From Yonghaparkia sp. Root332 (GTDB lineage: Bacteria; Actinomycetota; Actinomycetes; Actinomycetales; Microbacteriaceae), in assembly GCF_001425665.1 (NCBI RefSeq), contig NZ_LMCX01000002.1, positions 62,001 through 126,000 of the forward strand: 64,000 bases of DNA, given 5' to 3'. The notes below the pieces were generated by a model. That model worked only from the letters and a program-made list of their open reading frames with translations. It did no database searches and was not told where the DNA came from. The position numbers were made by a program, and so were the translations under genes. Of this stretch, positions 47,816-55,331 are shown one piece after another (the first letter of the stretch is position 1; every line of letters begins with the position of its first letter).

Positions 47816-48097
47816 ATGATCGACGACATCAAGAAGCGCTCCCTCCACCGCGCGCGCATCCTCCAGGGCCAGATGCGCGGCATCGAGCGCATGATCGAGG
47901 CCGACGAGTACTGCGTCGACATCATCACCCAGTCGCTCGCGATCCAGAAGAGCCTCCGCAGCCTCAACAAGCTGCTCGTCGAGAACCACCTCCGCACGCA
48001 CGTGACCGACATGTTCGACGCCGGCGGCGACGAGCGCGAGAAGGCCGTCGCCGAGCTGCTCGCGGTGTTCGAGCTGCAGAACAACCGCGGCAGCTGA
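47816..48097 (+). CDS. CsoR/RcnR-family metal-sensing repressor (93 aa)
   Basis: All-helical DUF156 repressor: RSLHRARILQGQMRGIERMIE, EYCVDIITQSLAIQKSLRSLNKLLVENHLRTHV. The three core ligand positions read Cys33, His58, His62. Copper-sensing CsoR has Cys-His-Cys; Cys-His-His is the RcnR (Ni/Co) type, although RcnR's extra N-terminal His3 is missing here. It is preceded by its own palindromic operator. No metal efflux gene adjoins it directly; the TerC exporter 1.4 kb downstream has its own riboswitch. Confidence 0.9.
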   Translation: MIDDIKKRSLHRARILQGQMRGIERMIEADEYCVDIITQSLAIQKSLRSLNKLLVENHLRTHVTDMFDAGGDEREKAVAELLAVFELQNNRGS

Positions 48098-48154
48098 GCC
48101 GAACTGAGCGGCGCGCCGCGCCCGACCGCCCGCCGCGCGCGGGCGGTCCGCCCC

Positions 48155-48168
48155 CATAATCGGCAAGT
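48155..48168 (+). promoter_or_regulatory. Leaderless promoter (CATAAT) of the lipid kinase gene
   Basis: CATAAT at 48155-48160 ends 8 nt before the GTG at 48169. Confidence 0.45.
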
Positions 48169-49098
48169 GTGACGACGATGCGCACGCTCGCGGTGGCGAT
48201 CAACCCGACCGCGTCCTTCGGCCGGGGGCGCGAGGTCGGTCCGCTCGCCGTCGCCCTCCTGCGCGAGCGCGGCCACGTCGTCCACGAGCTCGTCGCCTCG
48301 AGCCTCGATGCTCTGCGAGCGGATGCGGTCGCGCGGCTCGCCTCGGCCGTCGACGCCCTCGTCGTGGTCGGCGGCGACGGCATGGTCAACCTCGGCGTGG
48401 AGCTCACGGCGGGCACGGGCATCCCGCTCGGGATCATCCCCAGCGGCACCGGCAACGACATGGCGCGCGGCCTCGGCATCGCCCTCGACGACCCCGAGGC
48501 GGCGGTGATCGGGATGCTCGCGGCCCTCGATCGCGGCCCGCGGCTCATCGATGCGGCCCGCATCGAGTTCGCCACGACGTCGACCGGGAGTGCGAGCGCG
48601 CGCGGCGGCTCCCGCCGCTTCGCCTGCGTGCTCTCCGCCGGGTTCGACGCGATCGTCAACGAGCGGGCCAACCGCATGCGCCGGCCGCGCGGGCGCAGCC
48701 GGTACACGATCGCCCTGCTCGTCGAGCTCGCGCGACTGCGACCGATCGACTACCGGCTCGTGGTCGACGGCGTCGAACTCCGCGAGCGCGCGCTTCTGGT
48801 GTCGGTGGGCAACAACACCTCGCTCGGCGGCGGCATGACGGTGACGCCGGCGGCGCTGCTCGACGACGGGCTGCTCGACGTCATGCTCGTGCGGCCGCTC
48901 TCGCGTCTCGCGTTCCTCCGCATCTTCCCGCGCGTGTTCGCGGGCACGCATGTGACCGACCCGCGCGTGGTCACGATGCGCGCGCGCCGCATCCGCATCG
49001 AGGCGGAGGGCATCGTCGCCTACGCCGACGGCGAGCGGATCGCCCCTCTGCCGATCGATGTGGAGGTCGAGCCGGGAGCTCTGCGCGTGCTCGCCTGA
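48169..49098 (+). CDS. Diacylglycerol kinase-family lipid kinase (309 aa)
   Basis: DAGK catalytic domain with AINPTASFGRGREVG, the nucleotide-binding VVGGDGMVNLGVE, and IPSGTGNDMARGLGI. The C-terminal beta-sandwich includes VSVGNNTSLGGGMTVTPAALLDDGLLDVMLV. The family phosphorylates diacylglycerol or related lipids at the membrane face (DgkB/YegS type). An insert with low-complexity TTSTGSASARGGSRR is at about 140-155. GTG start. Confidence 0.92.
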   Translation: MTTMRTLAVAINPTASFGRGREVGPLAVALLRERGHVVHELVASSLDALRADAVARLASAVDALVVVGGDGMVNLGVELTAGTGIPLGIIPSGTGNDMARGLGIALDDPEAAVIGMLAALDRGPRLIDAARIEFATTSTGSASARGGSRRFACVLSAGFDAIVNERANRMRRPRGRSRYTIALLVELARLRPIDYRLVVDGVELRERALLVSVGNNTSLGGGMTVTPAALLDDGLLDVMLVRPLSRLAFLRIFPRVFAGTHVTDPRVVTMRARRIRIEAEGIVAYADGERIAPLPIDVEVEPGALRVLA

Positions 49099-49193
49099 TG
49101 CCTCTCGAAAGCCCGCCCTCGCGCGGATCGGAGGCGGTCGTCGCCGGTTTGGATTCAGCCTCGGACGTATGCCATACTCGTCCAGTCGCAAAC

Positions 49194-49269
49194 GGCCCCA
49201 TCGTATAGCGGCCTAGTACGCCGCCCTCTCACGGCGGTAACGCGGGTTCGAATCCCGCTGGGGTCACCA
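49194..49269 (+). tRNA. tRNA-Glu (anticodon CTC), CCA encoded
   Basis: The acceptor GGCCCCA pairs with TGGGGTC (one G-T), the discriminator is A, and CCA is in the DNA. The anticodon arm CCGCC-CTCTCAC-GGCGG carries CTC; the T-arm is CGGGTTCGAATCCCG. A probable -10 CATACT lies at 49172-49177. Confidence 0.95.
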
Positions 49270-49273
49270 CCCA

Positions 49274-49302
49274 CGAAACCCCCGGTCATGCCGGGGGTTT
49301 CG
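49274..49302 (+). terminator. Terminator after tRNA-Glu
   Basis: CGAAACCCCCGG (49274-49285), loop TCATG, CCGGGGGTTTCG (49291-49302), then TCGTC. Stem and 3' flank are identical to those after tRNA-Gln; only the loop differs. Confidence 0.85.
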
Positions 49303-49346
49303 TCGTCCCCGGGGGTCCGCGCGGCAGACGTGGAGGCGGCCGACGG

Positions 49347-49352
49347 TAGACT
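49347..49352 (+). promoter_or_regulatory. Promoter -10 of the terC riboswitch transcript (TAGACT)
   Basis: TAGACT ends 8 nt before the first base of riboswitch helix P1, so transcription should start at or just ahead of the aptamer. Confidence 0.5.
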
Positions 49353-49360
49353 CGCCGGAG

Positions 49361-49455
49361 CGAAGGGGAGTATCCCGATTCGCCTGTTCCGTCATCACGG
49401 GCTCCGTCGTCGAGGCCCCGGGCAGGCGCCGCGATCCGCGGGGGAGAGACCTTCG
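49361..49455 (+). ncRNA. yybP-ykoY (manganese) riboswitch upstream of terC
   Basis: Helix P1 pairs CGAAGG (49361-49366) with CCTTCG (49450-49455). The conserved junction elements GGGGAGTATCCCG (after P1 5') and GAGAGACC (before P1 3') flank a central arm containing TTCCGTCATCACGGG. This is the layout of the Mn-sensing yybP-ykoY family, and the downstream TerC exporter is a classic target. It ends 45 nt before the terC GTG, leaving room for an expression platform. Confidence 0.88.
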
Positions 49456-49500
49456 GCCCTCAGCGCACCCCCGAATCGCACCCCCGAACGGAAGGTCCCC

Positions 49501-50583
49501 GTGGACTACGTCATCCCCGCCTGGTTCGAGATCGGATCGTTCGTCGTCCTGACGATCATCCTGGTCGCCGATCTCCTGCTCGTCGTCCGGCGCCCGCACG
49601 TGCCGAGCCCCAAGGAGTCGGGATTGTGGGTGGCGTTCTACGTCACGCTCGCGCTCATCTTCGCGGGGCTCATGTTCGCGTTCGTCGGGCCCGACGCGGG
49701 CGGCGAGTTCGTGGCGGGCTGGCTGACGGAGTACAGCCTCTCGATCGACAACCTCTTCGTCTTCGTCATCATCATGGCCCAGTTCTCGGTGCCCAAGAAG
49801 ATGCAGCAGGAGGTGCTCATGGTGGGCATCATCCTCGCGCTGCTGTTCCGCGGCGTGTTCATCCTGCTCGGCGCGACGCTCATCGAGGCCTACAGCTGGG
49901 TGTTCTACATCTTCGGCGCCTTCCTCCTCATCACCGCGGCGCAGCAGGCGTTCTCGGGCCGCGATGACGACGAGGAGCGCGAGTCCAAGCTCATCGGATT
50001 CCTCCGCAAGCGCATCGCGATCACCGACGAGTTCGACGGCATGAAGATCCGCACCCGCATCGACGGCAGGACCTTCTTCACGCCGCTGCTCATCGTCTTC
50101 ATCGCGATCGGCACGACCGACCTGATCTTCGCGCTCGACTCGATCCCGGCGATCTTCGGCATCACGCAGAGCCCGTTCATCGTCTTCACGGCGAACGTCT
50201 TCGCCCTCATGGGCCTGCGCCAGCTCTACTTCCTCCTCGGCCACCTCGTCGACAAGCTCGAGTACCTCAAGTACGGCATCGCCTTCATCCTCGCCTTCAT
50301 CGGCGTCAAGCTCGTGCTGCACGCCCTCCACGAGAACGAGGTTCCGTTCATCAACGGCGGGGAGCCGCTCCCCGTGCCCGAGATCGACACCTGGACGTCG
50401 CTCATCGTCATCATCCTGGCGATGGCGGTCTCGGTCGCCGCGAGCCTGCTGAAGCTGCGTCGTGAGCAGCGGCACATCCCGAGCCTCACGGGTCCCGACG
50501 ACGACGAGGCGCCGGCCGGGGTCGAGACGGCCGCCGAGGGCGAGGCGTCGGTGCGCGGCGCGAGCGAGTCCCGCGAGCGCTGA
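49501..50583 (+). CDS. TerC-family membrane protein, probable Mn exporter (360 aa)
   Basis: Seven to nine helices with the family's acidic membrane motifs: TEYSLSIDNLFVFVIIM and TTDLIFALDSIPAIFGITQSPFIVF. Alx/TerC homologues export Mn(II) and may load secreted metalloproteins. GTG start with GGAAGG upstream, directly after the Mn riboswitch, supports a manganese role. The acidic C-terminal tail (about 320-360) is variable. Confidence 0.93.
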   Translation: MDYVIPAWFEIGSFVVLTIILVADLLLVVRRPHVPSPKESGLWVAFYVTLALIFAGLMFAFVGPDAGGEFVAGWLTEYSLSIDNLFVFVIIMAQFSVPKKMQQEVLMVGIILALLFRGVFILLGATLIEAYSWVFYIFGAFLLITAAQQAFSGRDDDEERESKLIGFLRKRIAITDEFDGMKIRTRIDGRTFFTPLLIVFIAIGTTDLIFALDSIPAIFGITQSPFIVFTANVFALMGLRQLYFLLGHLVDKLEYLKYGIAFILAFIGVKLVLHALHENEVPFINGGEPLPVPEIDTWTSLIVIILAMAVSVAASLLKLRREQRHIPSLTGPDDDEAPAGVETAAEGEASVRGASESRER

Positions 50584-50674
50584 TCGGGGCGCCCGCGCAC
50601 GCGAGCTCCTCCGAATGAGAGGTCGGATGCTCGAGCGCCGTGAATGCGGCACTGAGTGCTCCTCAATCAGTCGC

Positions 50675-50680
50675 TAGGGT
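50675..50680 (+). promoter_or_regulatory. Probable promoter -10 (TAGGGT) of the PP2C-kinase locus
   Basis: TAGGGT lies in the 135-bp gap after terC and ends 38 nt before the chosen GTG at 50719 and 17 nt before an alternative GTG at 50698. Confidence 0.45.
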
Positions 50681-50718
50681 TGTCCACCGACAGGTCGGTG
50701 ATCGAAGGGGCGTTGTTC

Positions 50719-51600
50719 GTGCGCGATGAGACGGTGGTTCCCGTCGGCTCCGGGCGAACCCGCATCGCGGTCTCCGCGCAGACCTCCGCGGGCGCCGTCC
50801 GGCCGCTCAACGAGGACAGCTTCCGCGCCGCCGCCCCGCTCTTCGTCGTCGCCGACGGGATGGGCGGGCACGAGCGCGGCGATGTGGCCAGTCGCACCGC
50901 GATCGCCGCTCTCGCCGAGCGCGTGCCCGCCGAGGCGGTGCCCACGGTCGACGAGCTCATCGACGCGATCGCCGCCGCCAATGACGCCGTGCGCGCGCAG
51001 TCGCAGCGCGACGGCGTGGAGGGCGTCTCCGGGACGACCCTGGTCGTTCTCGCGCTCGTGCGAGGCGGAGGCGACTCCGCCTACTGGATGGCGGCGAACG
51101 TCGGCGACTCCCGCCTCTACGAGTGGACCGGCCGCGAGCTCACCCAGCTCACCGTCGACCACTCGTACGTGCAGGAGCTCGTCGACACGGGCCATCTGAC
51201 CGCCGCCGAGGCGCTCGTGCATCCCGACCGCAACGTCATCACGCGCGCCGTCGGGGTGCGCCCCGACGTCGTCGCCGACGTGTGGCTGCTGCCGGTCTCG
51301 GGCGAGCAGGTCTTCCTGCTGTGCTCCGACGGCCTCACGCGTGAACTGAGCGACGACGCGATCGCCGAGCTCCTCATGCGCCACGGCGCCGCGGGCGAGG
51401 AGGGCTCTGTCGCCGACGCCCTCGTCGAGGCGGCGGTCGCGGCGGGCGGCTCCGACAACGTGACGGCGATCGTCGTGGAGTCCTCCAGCGCGACCGCGCT
51501 CGTCGGCGCGGGCGCGCGCGAGAGCATCGCATCCACGCGCGAGCGGCCCGGCGCCGAGCTGGAGGACACCCTTCCCCGAGCCGGCGGGGGCGCCGCATGA
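50719..51600 (+). CDS. PP2C-type Ser/Thr phosphatase (293 aa)
   Basis: Soluble metal-dependent phosphatase of the PstP type that reverses PknB-like phosphorylation. Motifs in order are RPLNEDSFR, FVVADGMGGHERGDVASRTA, GTTLVVLAL, ANVGDSRLYEW, LLCSDGLTRELSDD and SDNVTAIVVE. The mycobacterial PstP transmembrane and sensor part is absent. A C-terminal tail holds AELEDTLPRAGGG, similar to Thr motifs in the next genes. GTG at 50719 is chosen for its GAAGGGG 8 bp upstream. ATGA overlap with the FHA gene shows coupling. Confidence 0.92.
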   Translation: MRDETVVPVGSGRTRIAVSAQTSAGAVRPLNEDSFRAAAPLFVVADGMGGHERGDVASRTAIAALAERVPAEAVPTVDELIDAIAAANDAVRAQSQRDGVEGVSGTTLVVLALVRGGGDSAYWMAANVGDSRLYEWTGRELTQLTVDHSYVQELVDTGHLTAAEALVHPDRNVITRAVGVRPDVVADVWLLPVSGEQVFLLCSDGLTRELSDDAIAELLMRHGAAGEEGSVADALVEAAVAAGGSDNVTAIVVESSSATALVGAGARESIASTRERPGAELEDTLPRAGGGAA

Positions 51601-52706
51601 CCGCGCACTACACGCCGGGCGACGGCGCGCTCCTCGCCGTCCGCGGCGGCGTGGCCGTCCTCGTTCCCGACGCGTCCGCGCCGAGCGCGCTGACGCCGTC
51701 GTCGCTGTGGGATGCGCTCGGTCTCGACGACCCCGTCACGCACGTCCTCGAGGTGCTCTCGAGCGCGGGCCTCGCTGCGATGCCCCCCTTCGCGATCGTC
51801 GATGCGCGCGCCGCCGCCGCCCGCGCGTTCGTGCGCGGAGCGCTCGCGATCGCCGTCGAGTCGGCGGGAGCCCGCGACGCGCTCGATGGCGCCGAGGTCT
51901 CCACGTGGCGCGAGTCGGTCGTCCCGTCCTTCGACGTGATCCGCATCGCGCCGTCGGCGAGCGGCTCCCAGGCGGGCGCGCCGGGGCTCGAGGCGGGCGC
52001 GCTTCCGCTCGAGGCGGGCGTCGTCCGGGCTGCGGCGGTCGAGCTGCGGGCCGGCGCCGCACCGCGCGCCTCTCGCTCGCCGCTGGCGGAGACGCCCGAG
52101 CCCGCCCCGACCTCGGTCGCGGTGCCCGATCCCGTGGCGGCGCCCGCTCCCGAGGCGGCATCCCCCGTCGAGAGCGCACCCGTCGCGGAGCAGACGCTCA
52201 CCGAGCCGTTCGAGACCGACGAAGGCCTCTTCGAGGAGACCGTCGTGCGCACGCCCGCCGAGGCGGCGCTCGTCGGCGACCACGACGGGCTCACGGTCGT
52301 CGGTCGCGAGATCCCCGGCTTCGCCGAGCGCGAGCGGGTCATCCCGCCCCCCGCGGCAGCGGCGGCCGCCGCCCCGCGATACGTGGTCGAGGTCGACTCC
52401 GGCCAGATCGAGCCGCTTACCGGCCCCGTCGTCGTCGGCCGAGCGCCGATCGCGGCGAAGGTCTCCAGCGGCGCCGTGCCCCGACTGGTCGTCATCCCCG
52501 ACAACCCCGACATCTCGCGCACCCACGTGCGCATCGCGCTCGAGGGCGACACGGTCGTCGTGACCGACCTGCACTCGCGCAACGGCACGACCCTCCGCAT
52601 GCCCGGCAAGCCCCCGCAGCTGCTGCGGGCGGGGGAGGCCACGCCCGTCCTGGAGGGAACGGTCATCGACCTCGGCGGCACCACGCTCGCCGTGCGGAGC
52701 CGGTGA
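51597..52706 (+). CDS. FHA-domain protein (369 aa)
   Basis: The C-terminal FHA phosphothreonine-binding domain (about 260-369) has VVVGRAPIA, DISRTHVRIALEGD and DLHSRNGTTLRMP, i.e. the canonical GR, S-R-x-H and N-G-T residues. The N-terminal 140 residues form an unrecognised domain. A Pro/Ala/Glu-rich linker follows and then the segment GLFEETVVRTPAEAA, a likely kinase acceptor site. Overlaps the phosphatase gene (ATGA) and the kinase gene (TGATG), so the three are made together. Confidence 0.9.
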   Translation: MTAHYTPGDGALLAVRGGVAVLVPDASAPSALTPSSLWDALGLDDPVTHVLEVLSSAGLAAMPPFAIVDARAAAARAFVRGALAIAVESAGARDALDGAEVSTWRESVVPSFDVIRIAPSASGSQAGAPGLEAGALPLEAGVVRAAAVELRAGAAPRASRSPLAETPEPAPTSVAVPDPVAAPAPEAASPVESAPVAEQTLTEPFETDEGLFEETVVRTPAEAALVGDHDGLTVVGREIPGFAERERVIPPPAAAAAAAPRYVVEVDSGQIEPLTGPVVVGRAPIAAKVSSGAVPRLVVIPDNPDISRTHVRIALEGDTVVVTDLHSRNGTTLRMPGKPPQLLRAGEATPVLEGTVIDLGGTTLAVRSR

Positions 52707-54523
52707 TGCGCCGCGCGCCCAGCACGCCGCCCGAGCTCCCGGGCTACGAGTTCGTCCGGCTCCTCGGAGCCGGAGGGTTCAGCGACGTCTTCCTGTACCA
52801 GCAGCTGCTGCCGCGCCGGCAGGTGGCCGTGAAGGTGCTCATCGCGGACGGACTGGATTCGGGAGCGCGGGCCGCGTTCGTCGACGAGGCGAACCTGATG
52901 GCGCGCCTGAGCGCGCATCCCTCGATCGTCACGATCTTCCACGCCGACATCGCCCCCGACGACCGGCCCTACTTCGTCATGGAGTACTGCTCGGGCCCCA
53001 GCCTCAGCGAGCAGGCCAAGCGCGCCCCGTTCACCGTCGTCGACGCCCTGCGCACGGGCGTGCGGCTCGTCGGCGCCGTCGCGACCGCGCACGCCGCGGG
53101 CATCCTGCACCGCGACATCAAGCCCGCCAACGTGCTCACGAACGACTACGGCTGGCCGGCGCTGACCGACTTCGGCATCTCCTCCCGCGTCATCGACGAG
53201 GCCGTCGTTCACACCACGACCCTCTCGGAGCTGCGGGGCGGCTCGAGCACCGAGAGCCAGTCGGTCGGCATGAGCGTGCCGTGGTCGCCTCCCGAGATGT
53301 TCGCCGATCGCCCGCAGCCGGATGTCCGATCCGACGTCTTCTCCCTCGCCGCGACCCTGCACACGCTGCTCGCGGGGCGCACGCCCTTCGAGATCCCGGG
53401 GCGTCCCAACGGCGCCCTCGACCTCATCGGCCGCATCGAGCGCGGTGCGATCACGCCGCTGCCGCGCGACGACGTGCCCCCCTCGCTGCAGGCGGTGCTG
53501 CGGAAGGGCATGGCGACCAGCCCGGCCGACCGCTACGCCACGGCGATCGAGTTCGGCCGAGCGCTGCAGCGGGTCGAGCTCGAGCTCGGCTACGCGTCGA
53601 CGCCGCTCGACGTGCCCGCCGTGGTGCAGGACCCGGTCGAGCGCGAGGAGCCGGTGCCCGGCGACGAGACGCGCGTGCGCGGGGTCACGGTCATCGCGCC
53701 CGGGGCGCCCGCTGCGCCGACGGCCCCGGCGGCGCCTCCGGCCGCGTCCAGCGCTCTGGACGACCCGACCGTCATGCGCGCCGAGGATGCGACCGTGCTG
53801 CGCGCCGAGGACGCCACCGTCGTGCGCGCGAGCGACGCGACCGCGGTGCGGCGGGCGGGCGCCTCCGGCGCCGGCGCGGTGGGCGCGGACGGGTCCGCCG
53901 CGGCCCCGCGCGTCGAGGACACCGTCGTGCGCTCGCCCGACCCGAGGCGTCCCGCGGGCGGCGGGCTCGGGGCGGCAGCGGGTGCTCGGGCGGCGACCTC
54001 CGGAACGGGCATCCCCCTCGATGCGGACCTCGCCGACGGCCCTGCGCATGCCGCGTCGGAGAGCCCATCGCCGGCCCCCGCCGACGGCGTCCCGGTGCGC
54101 CGTCGCCGCGTCATCGGCGCTCTCGCGGCGGTCGGCGGCCTGCTCCTGGCGGCCGCGATCGCGATCGCGGTCGTCGTCGGGGGCGGCGACGTCAGAGAGC
54201 GGCCCGAGGCGGGATCGAACGATCCGACGTCGGAGCCCGGCATCGCGATCCCCGTCGTGACCGTCCCCTCGCCCGTGCTGGTCACCGCCCAGCCGAGCGC
54301 CGACGGGAGCGCCGTCGTCTTCACGATCGCCAACCCCGAGCCGGAGGACGGCGATCAGCTGCGCTGGGCCCGTGCCGAGCAGCCGGGCGAGCGCCGGCCC
54401 GTCGAGGGCGACGCGATCGTCGTGCCCCTCTCCGCCCCCGGTGCGCGCGTCTGCATCGAGGCCGAGATCATCCGCGCCGGCCGCGCATCCGCGGCCCCTC
54501 TCGAGAGCTGCTACCCCGAATGA
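52706..54523 (+). CDS. PknB-type transmembrane Ser/Thr protein kinase (605 aa)
   Basis: Kinase domain about 13-290: RLLGAGGFSDVFLYQ, VAVKVL lysine, HRDIKPANVL catalytic loop, TDFGIS, and RSDVFSLAATLHTLLAGRTPF. A Pro/Ala juxtamembrane linker (about 310-465) contains four octapeptide repeats of the form EDATVxRA. A transmembrane helix is at about 468-492. The extracytoplasmic part is only about 110 residues with two Cys and no PASTA domains, so ligand sensing differs from PknB. Neighbours are its likely phosphatase and FHA partners. Confidence 0.93.
   Translation: MRRAPSTPPELPGYEFVRLLGAGGFSDVFLYQQLLPRRQVAVKVLIADGLDSGARAAFVDEANLMARLSAHPSIVTIFHADIAPDDRPYFVMEYCSGPSLSEQAKRAPFTVVDALRTGVRLVGAVATAHAAGILHRDIKPANVLTNDYGWPALTDFGISSRVIDEAVVHTTTLSELRGGSSTESQSVGMSVPWSPPEMFADRPQPDVRSDVFSLAATLHTLLAGRTPFEIPGRPNGALDLIGRIERGAITPLPRDDVPPSLQAVLRKGMATSPADRYATAIEFGRALQRVELELGYASTPLDVPAVVQDPVEREEPVPGDETRVRGVTVIAPGAPAAPTAPAAPPAASSALDDPTVMRAEDATVLRAEDATVVRASDATAVRRAGASGAGAVGADGSAAAPRVEDTVVRSPDPRRPAGGGLGAAAGARAATSGTGIPLDADLADGPAHAASESPSPAPADGVPVRRRRVIGALAAVGGLLLAAAIAIAVVVGGGDVRERPEAGSNDPTSEPGIAIPVVTVPSPVLVTAQPSADGSAVVFTIANPEPEDGDQLRWARAEQPGERRPVEGDAIVVPLSAPGARVCIEAEIIRAGRASAAPLESCYPE
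53756..53860 (+). repeat. Four tandem 8-codon repeats in the kinase linker
   Basis: The encoded units are DDPTVMRA, EDATVLRA, EDATVVRA and SDATAVRR, each with a Thr after an acidic pair. They are candidate autophosphorylation sites for FHA docking. Confidence 0.75.
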
Positions 54524-55251
54524 GCGACGTGACCGCATCCCTCCCGATCCCCGCGGCCGACGCCCGCGCGCCCCGCATCGAGTTCTGCGGGGAGTGGACC
54601 GACGTCGACCCCGCCGAGGGCCTCGGCATCGGCCGCGAGTCCGATCTGACGATCGACGACAATCCCTTCCTGCACCGCACCTTCCTGCGCGTGCACGCCG
54701 AGCACGGGCTGTGGTGGCTCTCGAACGTGGGAGGCGTGCTCTCCGCGACGGTCTCGGACGGCTCGGGCGCGGTGCAGGCCTGGCTCGGCCCGGGCGCCCG
54801 GCTGCCCATCGTCTTCCCCGCCCTGCACGTGATGTTCAGCGCCGGCTCCACCACCTACGACTTCACCGTGCACACCGAGCAGGACTACTTCGATACCGTG
54901 CCGACGCTCGACTCCGAGCCCGGCTCGACGACGCGGATGCCCGTGAGCCTCACCTCCTCGCAGCGCCTGCTGATCGTCGCCCTCGCCGAGGACGTCCTGC
55001 GCCAGAGCGTGCCGGGCCGAGGAGCGATCCCGAGCTCGGCCGACGCGGCCGCCCGCCTCGGATGGCCGCTGACGACCTTCAACCGCAAGCTCGACAACGT
55101 GTGCGACAAGCTCGACCGCATCGGCGTGCAGGGGCTGCGCGGTGGCCCGGGCAAGCTCGCGACGCAGCGCCGCGCCCGCCTCGTGGAGTACGCCGTCGTG
55201 ACCCGGCTCGTGAGCATGGACGATCTGGCCCTGCTCGACCAGCAGGGGTAG
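54520..55251 (+). CDS. Degenerate FHA-like protein with C-terminal helical domain (243 aa)
   Basis: Residues about 20-125 follow the FHA pattern (EGLGIGRESDLTIDDNPFLHRTFLRVHAEHGLWWLSNVGG). However, the SxxH is replaced by FLHRTF and no NGT is found, so phosphothreonine binding is doubtful. Residues about 140-243 are helical with an HTH-like region (SSQRLLIVALAEDVLRQ, SADAAARLGWPLTTFNRKLDNVCDKLDRIGV), suggesting DNA or protein binding. ATGA overlap with the kinase gene. Possibly the output component of this locus. Confidence 0.75.
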   Translation: MSDVTASLPIPAADARAPRIEFCGEWTDVDPAEGLGIGRESDLTIDDNPFLHRTFLRVHAEHGLWWLSNVGGVLSATVSDGSGAVQAWLGPGARLPIVFPALHVMFSAGSTTYDFTVHTEQDYFDTVPTLDSEPGSTTRMPVSLTSSQRLLIVALAEDVLRQSVPGRGAIPSSADAAARLGWPLTTFNRKLDNVCDKLDRIGVQGLRGGPGKLATQRRARLVEYAVVTRLVSMDDLALLDQQG

Positions 55252-55283
55252 GACTCCCCATCGCAGGTGATTAATCCGCGTGT

Positions 55284-55289
55284 TACGGT
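55284..55289 (+). promoter_or_regulatory. Possible -10 (TACGGT) ahead of the giant surface-protein gene
   Basis: TACGGT in the 80-bp gap gives a leader of about 36 nt. It would let the structural genes be expressed separately from the signalling genes. Confidence 0.35.
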
Positions 55290-55331
55290 GACGGCTGGTT
55301 TCGGGGTACGACGACGCATGGGGATGACCGG

